Notes: generated by a model not told the origin, from the sequence alone. Numbered from the stretch's first letter, positions 22,923 to 35,810 are shown. The stretch: 64,000 bases of DNA from Ctena decussata (GCA_963989385.1 OZ022499.1:33038993-33102992); one strand, 5' to 3'. Program-made: numbers and translations.

Positions 22923-24208
22923 ACCCTCAAATTTTCTCCACAGAGTTTTACATGCATTCCATTTCAAAATAATATGGTGCAAACACGTGTAGAAACTGGC
23001 ATGATTAGTGTCTTCTCTGTGCTGTTCACCTCGCCTCAGAAGCCAGGCTGCGAAAATCCAACAACTAATTTTCCACGCATCCTATTTTCCATTTTGAAAA
23101 CCAGCTTACTGATAAAAGTCTTGTCTGACTGTGCTATTAGCAGACCATACACTAATTACGGACAGAACAAACGTTGTTAGTACGTTTTTCCATGTCTATA
23201 TTTAACAATATGTAATGGCTGGTCTAAGCGAGACGGTTACTTTTGCTCTACTCAAGCGGAAATCATAGTCCAGTAAAAGAGAGAAAGAACAGAGTAAGTA
23301 GTGAGGCGCTTTACGGTCCATGAGTTAAGACAATGGTCATCTAGAGCCGTAACTCCCGAATTTCTCATTTACTGCCTATGCATCCATTATGCACAATGAA
23401 TGTGACTGGACAGGATGGGATTTCACATTATACTCTTTGTAAAAGTATTTCAGTCACTACGGAGCAAGCGCAAACCTTTCATTAATCAGGAGCTCTACGG
23501 TACATAAATGCGATGTTGGTCATTTAGAGCAGTTAAGAATGAATCCATTGGAAGTCAGTGTTCAGGCAACAGTATACCGTTATTAACCTAACTAACTACT
23601 GGGACAGGAGTGATCTGCAATCAGTGTAGACTATGGTCGGAGGAAGAAGTCTGATCTGGGTCTCTCTGCGCTGTTCGTCATCCTACCCGTATTCATTACA
23701 CTGCATCGCAAGATTGTAAAAATCAACTACCGTATTTCTTCTGATAAACGCACGGGGCGTTGCAATAGTCACACATTCTGTGAATGGCATTCTTGAGCTT
23801 AACATTCGGAAATAAATGAAAAGACCGGTGGTGGTCTAAAGCCAGCCTTCGTTTGCTCACTGTAAAAAAGTGGATGGGACGTTTATTAGGGAGGGGTCGT
23901 TTTTAAGAAGAAGTACGGTTGTTCGAAATTAAGGATAGTAATGGTTCCAGTAGTTATCGCTAATAACGACATGCGTGGACAAGTTATCCACTTGATTGGA
24001 AACTGAATAGTTGGTGCCCTTTTGAAAAGCATTTTAGTCATAACGAGCCAGTGAAAAGTTGACCGTCCCCCTCCCCCCCCTCTCCCACACACACAGCAGT
24101 TGAGCGACGTAAAGTAAGCCAAAAAGGAATTTTTCACTCTTGCTTTTGAACTAGTTTGCTTGGGGAAGAGGGAGTTTCTTCTACTTTTGTTTATGTTTCC
24201 CCCGGAGG

Positions 24209-24399
24209 GGAGTGGGCCGATCCCGGAAGTACTGCAATACCGGGCCAACCCGTGGCGAGAGCGGAGCAAGCCCCTGACATCTCACCTGTGTTCAAAAATC
24301 AGTTTAATATCGAAGTCCCCCAATGGGGGACGTATCAGATATTAAGCTGATAAGAACAGATACTACACTTTGATCTTAGCCAAAAGGCCGAGAAGCGAT
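24209..24399 (-). ncRNA. RNU2: U2 snRNA (unit 15)
   Basis: Consensus body, and a near-exact counterpart of unit 6, including the missing T beyond the 3' box and the downstream C5-T-C8 tract. Confidence 0.96.
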
Positions 24400-25685
24400 A
24401 CCCTCAAATTTTCTCCACAGAGTTTTACATGCATTCCATTTCAAAATAATATGGTGCAAACACGTGTAGAAACTGGCATGATTAGTGTCTTCTCTGTGCT
24501 GTTCACCTCGCCTCAGAAGCCAGGCTGCGAAAATCCAACAACTAATTTTCCACGCATCCTATTTTCCATTTTGAAAACCAGCTTACTGATAAAAGTCTTG
24601 TCTGACTGTGCTATTAGCAGACCATACTCTAATTACGGACAGAACAAACGTTGTTAGTACGTTTTTCCATGTCTATATTTAACAATATGTAATGGCTGGT
24701 CTAAGCGAGACGGTTACTTTTGCTCTACTCAAGCGGAAATCATAGTCCAGTAAAAGAGAGAAAGAACAGAGTAAGTAGTGAGGCGCTTTACGGTCCATGA
24801 GTTAAGACAATGGTCATCTAGAGCCGTAACTCCCGAATTTCTCATTTACTGCCTATGCATCTATTATGCACAATGAATGTGACTGGACAGGATGGGATTT
24901 CACATTAAACTCTTTGTAAAAGTATTTCAGTCACTACGGAGCAAGCGCAAACCTTTCATTAATCAGGAGCTCTACGGTACATAAATGCGATGTTGGTCAT
25001 TTAGAGCAGTTAAGAATGAATCCATTGGAAGTCAGTGTTCAGGCAACAGTATACCGTTATTAACCTAACTAACTACTGGGACAGGAGTGATCTGCAATCA
25101 GTGTAGACTATGGTCGGAGGAAGAAGTCTGATCTGGGTCTCTCTGCGCTGTTCGTCATCCTACCCGTATTCATTACACTGCATCGCAAGATTGTAAAAAT
25201 CAACTACCGTATTTCTTCTGATAAACGCACGGGGCGTTGCAATAGTCACACATTCTGTGAATGGCATTCTTGAGCTTAACATTCGGAAATAAATGAAAAG
25301 ACCGGTGGTGGTCTAAAGCCAGCCTTCGTTTGCTCACTGTAAAAAAGTGGATGGGACGTTTATTAGGGAGGGGTCGTTTTTAAGAAGAAGTACGGTTGTT
25401 CGAAATTAAGGATAGTAATGGTTCCAGTAGTTATCGCTAATAACGACATGCGTGGACAAGTTATCCACTTGATTGGAAACTGAATAGTTGGTGCCCTTTT
25501 GAAAAGCATTTTAGTCATAACGAGCCAGTGAAAAGTTGACCCTCCCACCCCCCCCCTCTCCCACACACACAGCAGTTGAGCGACGTAAAGTAAGCCAAAA
25601 AAGAATTTTTCACTCTTGCTTTTGAACTAGTTTGCTTTGGGGAAGAGGGAGTTTCTTCTACTTTTGTTTATGTTTCCCCCGCAGG

Positions 25686-25876
25686 GGAGTGGGTCGATCC
25701 AGGAAGTACTGCAATACCGGGCCAACCCGTGGCGAGAGCGGAGCAAGCTCCTGACATCTCACCTGTGTTCAAAAATCAGTTTAATATCGAAGTCCCCCAA
25801 TGGGGGACGTATCAGATATTAAGCTGATAAGAACAGATACTACACTTAGATCTTAGCCAAAAGGCCGAGAAGCGAT
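25686..25876 (-). ncRNA. RNU2: U2 snRNA variant, four substitutions (unit 16, last of left block)
   Basis: It carries A29U, G128A, G176U and G183A exactly as unit 7. Its upstream spacer switches to the unit-10 type and is then broken by the 10.6-kb insertion about 390 bp upstream of the gene. PSE is intact, but any distal enhancer beyond that point is displaced. Confidence 0.93.
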
Positions 25877-26268
25877 ACCCTCAAATTTTCTCCACAGAGT
25901 TTTACATGCATTCCATTTCAAAATAATATGGTGCAAACACGTGTAGAAACTGGCATGATTAGTGTCTTCTCTGTGCTGTTCACCTCGCCTCAGAAGCCAG
26001 GCTGCGAAAATCCAACAACTAATTTTCCACGCATCCTATTTTCCATTTTGAAAACCAGCTTACTGATAAAAGTCTTGTCTGACTGTGCTATTAGCAGACC
26101 ATACACTAATTACGGACAGAACAAACGTTGTTAGTACGTTTTTCCATGTCTATATTTAACAATATGTAATGGCTGGTCTAAGCGAGACGGTTAATTTTGC
26201 TCTACTCAAGCGGAAATCATAGTCCAGTAAAAGAGAGAAAGAACAGAGTAAGTAGTGAGGCGCTTTAC

Positions 26269-26372
26269 CACAGTATCCGAACGCACTGTACCAGCTCTTC
26301 CGGTTTTCAGAGCGTTGAATCGAGAGTACAAACATTCGCTTATAACCAGTAGTCGGAAATCATTATGTTTTG
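26269..26372 (+). repeat. Left terminal inverted repeat of the 10.6-kb element
   Basis: Begins CACAGTATCC. Within it, ACAGT and ACTGT lie ten bases apart as a short inner palindrome. Pairs with 36769-36872. Confidence 0.85.
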
Positions 26373-26909
26373 AGTTTTTATCCGGAATCTGCTGCGTCAT
26401 TTATAGTTATTCAGCTTCGAAAATGTAAAGAGGTAAGTTTAATATAATTTGCTCCTCGGTCTTTTACTTTATTGCCCTGTACAATGAAAAACTCCTTGCC
26501 GTCACAGAAATTTTATTCCGAACAGCTGAATATAACACCAGCTTGTGTTCTGCAAAACCTGGCTATCATCCTATTATCAAAACTAACAAACTTTAGATTG
26601 ATAACGTCTTCCGTTTATTTTAAAGATTTTTTATAAAACATGTAAGAAAAGGCTCAAAATGGTTTAAGAATCATGCCATGGGCGATTTGAATACTGTACG
26701 CATTATTATCCACCCAGTGTACGCCTGGCTAAGAGGATAATGAATTTAGCTGACTTCAGATGAGATTTGTCTTCATTGTTCAGACTGTAAATTAACTTAT
26801 CAGTGAAGGCCCTTACTAGATTCCTGGTTAGTTCGTACTTTATTTTTAGACTGGAATATGTTCTACCTTTTAACGTGTTTAAATTAATCACTTTTTTGGC
26901 TGTTTTATT
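26373..26909. other. Unassigned AT-rich stretch inside the 10.6-kb element
   Basis: No coding or RNA signal seen on either strand; short frames only. Confidence 0.4.
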
Positions 26910-28924
26910 AGCTCACCTACGCCTTTAGGCTCATAGGTGAGCTTATAGTATAGCCAGGCATCCGTCGTCCGTCCGTCCGTCCGTCGTCCGCCAACATTTT
27001 CAAACATCTTCTCCTCTGAAACCACTGGGCCGATTGAAGCCATATTTCATGTGGACCTAGGTCGGGGGAACGAAAGTTTGTTCCGGGTATCTGGGTCACA
27101 TGACCAAGATGGCCACCACGCCCATATATGGTAAAAACCCTTCAAAAATCTTCTTCTCCAGAACCAAAAGGCCTATGACCTTGAAACTTGGTATGTAGCA
27201 TCGGGCACGCCGGCCCATCATAGTTTGTACAAATCATGACCTTGCGTTGACCTTGACCTAATTTACGGCATGGTCAACTTTGGTACGTTAGGCTTTTATA
27301 TGGGAAAACGCTTAAACAGTGGTTTTCTCAGAAACTATTTAAGTTTTAGGAACAATACTTGGTTTACATGGTGGACTAAATGACCAGATGAAGATATATG
27401 TTACTAAAGGTCAAGGTCATTCCGTCGGACCATCCGTCGTCAAGATTTTCAAACATCTTCTCCTCTGAAACCACTGGGCCGATTGAAACCAAATTTCATA
27501 TGGAGTCTCAGTAAGATGGGGGAACGAAAGTTTATACCCGGGGTCTTGGTCACATGACCAAGATGGCCGTCATGGCCATATATGGTAAAAACCCTTCAAA
27601 AATCTTCTTCTCCAGAACCAAAAGGCCTATTACCTTGAAACTTGGTATGTAGCATCGGGCATGATGGTTTATCATAGTTTATACAAATCATGACCTTGCG
27701 TTGACCTTGACCTAATTTACGGCATGGTCAACTTTGGTACGTTAGGCTTTTATATTGGAAAACGCTTAAACAGTGGATTTCTCAGAAACTATTTAAGTCT
27801 AAGGTACAATACTTGGTATACATGGTCGACTAAATGACCAGATGAAGCTATTATGTCACTAAAGGTCAAGGTCATTCCGTCGGACCATCCGTCGTCAAGA
27901 TTTTCAAACATCTTCTCCTCTGAAACCACTGGGCGTATTGAAGCAAAATTTCATATGGAGTCTAAGTGTGATCAGGGAATAAAAGTTTGTTCTCAGGGTC
28001 TTGACCAAGATGGCCGCCATGCCCGTATATGGTAAACACCCTTCAAAATCTTCTTCTCCAGAACCAAAAGGTGTATGACCTTGAAACTTGGTATGTAGCT
28101 TTGGGCACTCAAGCCCATCATAGTTTATACAAATGATCATGCGTTGACCTTGACCTAATTTATGACACTGTCAACTTTGGTACATTATGTAGTCTTTTAT
28201 ATGGGAAAATGCTTAAACAGTGGATTTTTCAGAAACTATTTAAGTCTAAGGTGCAAAATTTGGTATATATGGTTGACTAAATGACCAGATGAAGATATTG
28301 TGTCGTTAAAGGTCAAGGTCATTCTTTGACTTTTGTACAAGGTCATTGAGATTCTGTCACCCGTCAACATTTTCAAACATCTTCTCAGAGGCCACTAGGG
28401 TCAATTGAAGCCATATTTCATATGGAGTTTCACCAGCTTAAAGGAACCATAGTTTGTTCAGATGGTCTTGGTCACTTGACCAAGATGGCCACCATGCCCA
28501 TATATGGTAAAAACTCTTCAAACATCTTTTTCTCGAGAACCGAAAGGCCTATAACCTTGAAACTTGGTACCGGTATGTAGCATTGGGCACTCAGGCCCAT
28601 CATAGTTTATGCAAATGATTACTGTATTTCATATGGAGCTTTAATACTGGGTCAAAGAAATCAAAGTTTGTTCAGATGGTCATGGTCGTATGAACATGGT
28701 GGCCGCCACACCCATTTATGATAAAAACCCTTCAGAAATCTTTGTCCAGAAACAAAGGCCCAGTGACCTTGTGGCTTGGTATATAGAATTGGGACTCAAC
28801 ATTAATCCCCAAGGGAGGGGGGTTATCTGCCCCTGCCCTGGTGCTATATACATGTATAAAAGTATGAAAATATACACCAGGACCAAGTGTCGGGTGAGCT
28901 ACAGGACCATTGGTCCTCTGGTTT
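26910..28924 (+). repeat. Mollusc-type dispersed repeat with four ~455-bp internal copies
   Basis: It opens with a hairpin AGCTCACCTA...TAGGTGAGCT (26910-26943) and TCCG repeats. It then has internal units beginning 'ttttcaaacatc' at 26997, 27446, 27901 and 28370, and a further partial. Each unit repeats 'accaagatggccgcc', 'aaacttggtatgtagc' and 'ggtcaaggtcatt'. It closes with 'gggtgagct' and a palindrome AGGACCATTGGTCCT near 28910-28924. I know this style of repeat from bivalve and gastropod genomes. It is not coding. Confidence 0.75.
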
Positions 28925-29030
28925 ATTTATTTGTTTATTTATTTTTTGTCCTTTTAATCATGTTAATTCCAAAAAATAAATAAATTAAAAAAAATAAAAA
29001 TACACATTAATCAAAAATAAAAACATTAGG
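28925..29030. repeat. AT-rich low-complexity stretch
   Basis: TTTA and AAAT runs follow the end of the preceding repeat. Confidence 0.7.
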
Positions 29031-29742
29031 TTGGCAACCTTCGGTCATCCGTTGTAAGAACTTTCAAACATCTCTTGAGTCTCTCTTCTGAATATGCAGG
29101 ACCGACGGAAGGTAAATTGCTTATTGACACTGAACCTTGGCACATGACATTGGACACTTAGGCTTATCAAAGCTCATTCAAATGAAAATCCTGGATTATC
29201 TGAAGGACAATTCTGCTTCCTTATGCTTGCTTCAACTTTAGATGTTTTCAGATTTTTTTTTAAGTTTTTGCTCTTGCCTAACTGCCTTTTGCAAAATTTG
29301 TAAATATTCATGGTCAAGGTACTTACCTGACCTTTGTCCAAGGTCGCTGAGAATCAGACTTCAATACTAAATATCTTAGAAGACTTCGGGCTGCTATGCT
29401 AAATAACCAAGATGGCCGCCATGCCCACATGTTAAAAAAAACTTAAATACTCCTCTTCTCCTTAAACAAAAGTTGAATGAGCTTGAAACTTGGTATGCAG
29501 AATCGAGTACTTTTCACTATAACGAAGTTTGCATAAATTATGAACCTGGTTTGACCGTAATTTATTCTAGAGCTAGATCAGTTCTGCCTCTTTAAGCTTG
29601 TATATGGGCAAATGCCTTAACAGGAGACTTTAAGAAACCTTTTATGATTAACTTGACTTGATGCGTTTGCAGTCTCGACAAGATCTCATTCCTCGACCGT
29701 TTTCCAAGGTCACGGAAAGTTAAGCTATACTCAGCCAAACAT
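29031..29742 (+). repeat. Decayed copy of the mollusc-type repeat
   Basis: Recognisable fragments ('ctttcaaacatct', 'accaagatggccgcc', 'gcttgaaacttggtatgc') appear in the same order as in the copies to the left but are much diverged. Confidence 0.65.
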
Positions 29743-30063
29743 TTCTTTCTTTCTTTCTTCCATTTACGCCTTAACCCCAGAAGGGGACACAGACTTTTGA
29801 CACTCCAGTGTTGCAGGATGAAAGCCTACATATAGCCATGTAGCTATAGTAGGGATCTTTAACCTGCAGAGGGGATGACTCTCCCTGCACAGGGGGGCTC
29901 CAGTTAACGTACCGATCCGAAGGACGACACACTTGTTAGCATCATCCCTGCAAATGATGCTAGAAAAACGCGTTCGGACATAGGAAGATTTCACCTCGGG
30001 TGAGGCTCGAACACACGACCTCTGACTCCAGAGTCAAGTGCACTAACCATGAGCCACCGCGCT
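29743..30063 (-). mobile_element. tRNA-derived SINE with (GAAA)n tail
   Basis: On the minus strand it starts near GCGGTGGCTC, with box A-like TGGCTCATGGTTAGTGC (30040-30056) and box B GTGTTCGAGCC (30004-30014). A body including 'gttaaagatccctac' follows, ending with 'ggggttaaggcgtaaatgg' and GAAA repeats at 29743-29760. It belongs to a different family from the SINE in the array. Confidence 0.8.
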
Positions 30064-30402
30064 TCTCATGAAAATATCCTCTAAATGAGAAGGCTTCACT
30101 GTTTAATACAGCTTTGAAAAGTTTGGACACTTGGCTATGCTACAATTCAGTAATATTTTGAATTTAATAAATAAGACAGTTGTACTGTCATCTGTTACAA
30201 TAATTTATTATGCTAAGTTTAAAAAAGGGTACATGCACAACCTCCTATGAGGGGTTGGATACACAAGGTACCCAGAATCTGTGCACTTTGGTAGTATTTG
30301 AGCCCCAAAAATATTATTAAATTCCTTACGCTAAAAGAGAATCTATAAAAATTACCCGGTTTTGACCCAAAAGCAATGTGCATTTTTGTTCTATTCTATT
30401 CC
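30064..30402. other. Unassigned stretch between SINE and reverse transcriptase remnant
   Basis: No gene seen. The part next to 30402 is probably the LINE 3' tail, with short ATTCT repeats (plus strand) near 30390-30400. Confidence 0.4.
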
Positions 30403-32397
30403 ATTATCTTGCAAGGTCGTTGGGGCACCAGAGATGGCTTTGCAACAATCTCTTTACATCTTGTCCTGTTTTCCGCTGCCTAGATGAGCTGGCAAAGTCC
30501 ATCCCTATCCACTCTCCAACGCTGTCCCACCAATCCAATTCCTGTTTCCCCTTCCACTGTCATCGGATCCCGCGAAATAGATGAGCTGCCTAGTGCCTCG
30601 GCGGCAGAGCGTCTGGTAGCAGCAGGACCAGGATGTCAAGTATCTCCGATCAGATAACAGTCCTACGAATTCGGAGGCAATGTCTTGATATTACTTAAGC
30701 AGAAGTCGCTGAGACGTGGCCAAATCACCCCAGCCTCCATTTCCTGACCCTGGTCAGGAGCTCATCATATTCTCCAATGGCTGCTTGGATCTTTCGGCAA
30801 ACCTCCTCACTGACCATGTGGTCCTTGTACGTAATATTCAATAAGTTTTAGTAACAGCTCATCCCAAAGGCCCGCGTTTTTTCTCCAAATCTGGTGTTAA
30901 GGTTCACGATTCAGACATAAGACTCATGGAAATGACATGGGAGCGCATGAGTTCAACATTTGATCCAAGATATTTTGTACATCTTCGAATTGGCTTCAGC
31001 TTTGTAAGAGCTGCAATGGATTGTGCAAGCTCCAAGAGAACCCCCGGTTTCGAGCCATCATCCAAATTATCCAATACAAATGCTCCAAGTTATCTGGTTT
31101 GAAGTTCGCCACGGTATCCAGCTGCCAGCATCCTCTGCCTAACCTCAACCCCCCCCCCACGCCCCCCTACACACACCCCGTCGAACGCCACCGGCGCCCC
31201 CAGCCACCAACCCGGTACTCTCACCGATCTCTATTCCACACCGTGTGCAGATCCTGTCAAGATTCTCAACCACAGACTGCAGTTCCTGTTTTTTCACAAC
31301 AAAGAGCGTCTATGTCATCGGCAAACCGCAGATTAGTAAAAATCTGCCGCTTAGGCTTACCTTTTCATCATGTTCTTCCTGAGCATCAGTAGTGATCCAT
31401 TCGAGTAGAAAACCAAAGAGTGAGAAACAGAAGATATCCCTGCCTGACTACAACTGTTATTCCGAATCGTTCTCCCGTGCTGACACTGGCCTGCATTGCA
31501 CTTGTAGCCTTGTCGTTGAGCTTCTCAGTGGTGGGAACTAGACCCACACCGACATTGCACCCCTGTAATGCGGCCCACAAGGCTGTTTTTCAAATGAAGA
31601 CTTGATACAGGTTTTGCTGATGTTGGTTGAAGATCTGCTTGCTCCCTCCGGCTCCGACACCAGCCCGTTACCCAACGATTATCTCCCCGGCTTGGGGTCC
31701 GAGCCTGTTCAAGACGATCCTCAGCACGACCCTGCCTGAACCACCGACGAGGCTGATCGTTCTGTAGTTCCGGCAGAGCTATACGTTGCCATTTTAGTGA
31801 GTGTAATAATCAGTGACTGAGTCCATGGTGTTGGCCAATACCCGTTCTTCAGATCTTGTTACAGATCTCTGTTAAAACACCAATCATGGTCTGCCCGCCA
31901 GTTTGAACAAGCCATGCTGGCACATCGGCAGTCCTTCCCTCCTCTACTGCCGCCACTGCAACCCCCTCTCCCGAAGTACCGGCTTTAGATCCTCTTCTGG
32001 GGGCTGATTGCCGTTCAGAACTGCACTGTCAATACAACATGGCTGCAGAGATCTGAGCAAAACTGAGTCCATCCGCTGAGAATCTTTTGTTCTTCTGTAA
32101 GACATTTCCCAGACTTGTCCTGGACAGTTGCAGATCAAACCCTATTTCTCCAAAGCCAGACTCTTCATCAACTGGTACGCTCCACTTCTGGTGTTTTGTT
32201 CAGGCCAGCCTCGCACCGAATACCCTTCCAGTCGTCCTTTGCTTTCTTCACCGCCTTCCAAATCCTCTTGTTAGCTTTCCTGTATCCTTTAGTTCCTTCT
32301 GTTTCTTCTTCAAATCTCTCCTTTCATCACAGAGGTCCAGAACATTCTCTGGTGACTCAGGTTTTTATTTCCTTCTCAAGTATGTCACTGGCTTTTG
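30403..32397 (-). pseudogene. Degenerate non-LTR retrotransposon reverse transcriptase
   Basis: Minus-strand translation over several frames gives ordered fragments of a LINE polymerase. These are an upstream linker with KRIWKAVKKAKDDW and QPPEEDLKPVLRE (32300-31950), RTISL (about 31770), DKATSAMQ and VVRQGYL (31560-31430), and the catalytic block FADDID (about 31320). The C-terminal connector DHMVSEEVCRKIQAAIGEYD (about 30800) and WIGMDFASSSR (about 30500) follow. Many stops and frame shifts separate them, so it is dead. This endonuclease-reverse transcriptase type is abundant in marine invertebrates. The family label (RTE-like or other) is uncertain; it differs from the LINE at the left edge. 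Confidence 0.85.
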
Positions 32398-33681
32398 TCA
32401 GAGAGTAGCTCCCCCCCCACCCTGTTGTTTTCCCCCGGAAAAATGACTATGATTTTTTCCATAGTAGAATTTCCCTACGGAAAAATGGCTATATAGTAGA
32501 ATTATCCCCGCCCCCCGGAAATATGACCATATAGCCAATTTTCCCCGGAGATAATCTCCTATAGTATACGTGTTTTTGCATAGCCGTTTTTCCCCTCTAT
32601 AGTGGAATTTCCCTGGGAAACAGGAAGACACGTTACATAGTGGACTTTGCTCCTTCTCCAATTATAATAGTGAGGTTCATAACTGAAACAGAAATACGAG
32701 TATCTGTCCGTAAAATATCGATGAGTAACAGATGCTAGAACTTCGTGCATGTGTCCATCAGTCTGTCTTATTGTCATTTTTGGGAAAACAAGTAGGCATT
32801 TTGCTTTTCCATGTTAGCCAAAAACGGCGTGAACGTGTTTGTGTGCATAAATTTGTATAATTTTGCATTTGTACAAGCGATCAGCTGTGCGTGCGCGCAG
32901 CGGAGTGCCTGGACTAGCGTTCGCCTTTCATGCAGGAGTCGTGGGCTCGACACCCATCGGGACACACGTCCGATTATTATTTTCAATGTAATAAACTCTC
33001 TAGAGAGGCGCCGTAGTCGAGTGGTTAGAGTGGCGCGGTTATTGTGCAGAAAGTCACCGGAAGATCGTGAGTTCGCGGCTCACTGTCGCCATCCGATGAC
33101 TGAAAAACTCTCTGTCGACCCAGTAATAAATGGGTACTTTTTTCGAATTAGGGAAGGCTAAGGCAGCGAAAGGAGAGAGATGGGTTCCGCCTTTCCTCAG
33201 CTGTGCCCCCACTGCCCCTACGGCTATTAGGCTATGGGAACCTTTACCTTTACCTTTTAAACGCTCTACAAAATCAAACATTACTTGACAAAACACCCGT
33301 CCGTACATCTTCCAATAAGCTTGCATGCGTAAAATATCTGCGGCGGGAAGAAACCGCACCCAGCTTGTTCCTTAAATCAGTCATTATTGATTATCATAAA
33401 ATATGGTTGCTAAATTTGCATTTTTTTTAATTAAACACGTATATTGCCTCCCCTGAAGTACTGATACATTTCTTATGTGATTAATTCCATAAAATGTCTC
33501 TGTTCCATTCCGTTCCGTCTCGTTCCGTTACGCAAAATACCAATAACCATACCAAATTCACAAATAGCCAATTACCTGGTGGGGGAAAAGGATTATGGGG
33601 TGAAAGTGGCTCTATGTATGTAGAAGTCCTTCCTATAGCCATTTTTCCGGGCGAGGGGGGGGGGGGGGGCACTCTCTGACA
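32398..33681. mobile_element. Fold-back element with GTCAGAGAG termini
   Basis: The left end GTCAGAGAGTAGCTCCCCCC and right end (mirror GTCAGAGAGTGCCCCCCC) are inverted, each followed by 'cccggaaaaatg(a/g)ctat'. The motif 'ggaaaaatggctata' recurs several times inside each arm. It interrupts or abuts the reverse transcriptase remnant. No target duplication could be identified. Confidence 0.6.
33007..33084 (+). repeat. tRNA-like SINE head inside the fold-back element
   Basis: A box A-like segment 'tagtcgagtggttagagtgg' and a box B-like 'gagttcgcggctc' are spaced as in a tRNA. A second, weaker tRNA-like segment lies at about 32897-32960 ('gggctcgacaccc'). Both look like SINE remnants, not tRNA genes. 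Confidence 0.5.
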
Positions 33682-35810
33682 GCTTCGTCAGTCACTATCT
33701 TTGTGTAGACCATACAAAAGAATTTTTTAAAGTTTCTCAATGAGCCCCTGAAAACCGTAGGAGAAGTTGCACACACAAAGTATCTACTCAGTTAGCCTTC
33801 GGAATAAGAAAAATAGTTACTTAAATAATTATAATAAAAAACAATAATAAAAAAATGAAAAAAAAATAATTCTTTATAAATAAATAGAATGAAAATAGAC
33901 TAAGTTCATAAACCAAAAAAAAAAAAATAATAATAATAAAAAAATCGATATAAACAGGCATCCTTTGGTTAAAGCGCGTTTATTGTTTAGCAGTTGATGG
34001 CATGAAAAAGTAAGCTACGTCAACGCACAAAAAGACCTCAACAAGTTTACATGAAAACTTCGCGAAACTAAAAGTGTTTTTTTTTTGTTTTCTTTATTTT
34101 TATTTATTTTTTTTTTCTTTCTTTTTGATAACTCTAATATTTGGCCGGCTACCTATATTTTGTTTGCTCATTTGTACGAGGCAGACCGATTCTTCTGTAC
34201 ACCAAAAGTACATAAAGAAACGTAAATCGAGGATCCTTTGAATATTAACTTGCAAGGAATTCCATTTTCTCCAGTAGAGGTTAATTGTGGGAAATGAAGA
34301 ACTGAAAAATATGTATGAAATAAGGCTCAAGACGATTGCAATTTTGATATTCAGTAACAGAGAAAATAAAGAGGCGCTAATTAATCTTTACTTCAACCCG
34401 ATCGGTCATCTTGTTTCTCGAGTGAGGTTATAGAAACAGACATAGCCATGATTCACACAGGCGCGTAGATGGCGCTGTATTACCTCAAAAAGAAAGTATG
34501 GCGACCCCATTTTTTATTTATTTTTTGGTTATATTTTTTTTTTGTCTCTCAGCAAATAAAAGTTTATCGCTGAGTGAAGTTTCAACAACAATCAAAACCG
34601 GTCTGCAAATTTCATTACTGGCCATGAACATACTCAGTAAAACTGAGTCCTCTATTTTCATTTCTGTAGTGCATTCCTTGTTTCCAAAGGATTTACCTAT
34701 TCAGAACTTATTTATAGGAAAATGATTTTCCCTTCAGCTTATCTATGATGGGAAAATGCTTAAAAGCTATATTTAGAAATCATCAAGTTTATCATATTGA
34801 ATTAATGGCTTTTGTGTCAATATGTGAGAATACTCAGTGTCAAGGTTATCATTTAACATTTGGACAAGGTCATTAAGAGTCACTTCAAGTACTTTGATGC
34901 GGGACTGATATAATCGAACTCATCACATCATGCCTAGAAACCAAACTTCTGAGCCTACCTATCTAAATATAATTACATATGGGTAGATTCCCAGCTAATC
35001 AAAGTCGTCCCTGGGAGCACAAACGAATTATAAGTTCGCCATGCGGCGGTACATGTACAATCGAAACCACATTATGGTAAATAGTACAACTATACCGAGT
35101 CGAAAAAGTTCCTATACATGAAACTCCTTGTGTTACCACGGCAACTGCGGAAGTTATGATCATTCCGTTTTTACTGACTTCAAAAGAGTATCCATTTGTC
35201 TATTGGACAGATTTATTCGTGTTGGTTTCTTAAGACTCACATGCTACAGTGGTCGTCTGACTATGAAAGGGGTGAATTTTCATTTTCACAGAGTAACATC
35301 GTAAAAATTGCTCAATTTTAAAGTCATTTAAAACTGGTTTATGAAAACTGCTTCCCAAGATTCTGCGCTCCATACACTAGAGCAGGACTTAGGCAATGCT
35401 GCATGCAAAAGAAATTAAAATTTGACCCCTTCTGATGCAAACATTTGATCCACAACTCCGGGTACTGTGATGTCTTCAAAGACTGTCTAAATGTCACTTT
35501 CAGTGGGATTTGCATGGAAATTCGATATCTCAACGGCCAGTGGGCGCGTAACGATTCTTCCAATTTTGTCATTATGCAATTAAAACAATGACATAACACA
35601 AATGTTAATGAAGAAACTTTGAAAAAAAGACGGACATGTACAGTAATACTGATGCATTGAAAAGCGCTATATTTTTAATTCAAAGGGAGATAATCTGAGA
35701 TTTTGAAGAATTTAAACCTCGCATGAAAAGCCTGAGTACAAGATATTGGACATTTTGAGTGTTTTTCGAGGTTCATGCATTGTGGACTTTTCTACGTAAT
35801 ACAAAATTTA

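Larger units (their letters stand above)
2368..26263 (-). repeat. U2 snRNA tandem array, left block (15 full genes)
   Basis: Head-to-tail units average 1,477 bp between U2 5' ends. Reading along the minus strand, each unit has a long conserved spacer, a PSE-like block, a 191-nt U2 gene, a 3' box, then a poly-C/CA tract about 110-130 bp past the gene. The spacer (about 1.29 kb) has no 5S, U1, U5 or U6 sequence that I can recognise and no supported protein gene. Longer spacings are explained by insertions (units 3-4, 7-8, 8-9, 10-11) and by a 433-bp duplication (units 1-2). Confidence 0.95.

Noticed and set aside
31021..31392. 123-codon plus-strand frame
   Set aside because: Antisense of the degenerate reverse transcriptase, across its FADD block.
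34498..34725. 75-codon plus-strand frame with a hydrophobic start
   Set aside because: Isolated, AT-rich, no neighbours or motif; hydrophobicity follows from T-rich sequence.
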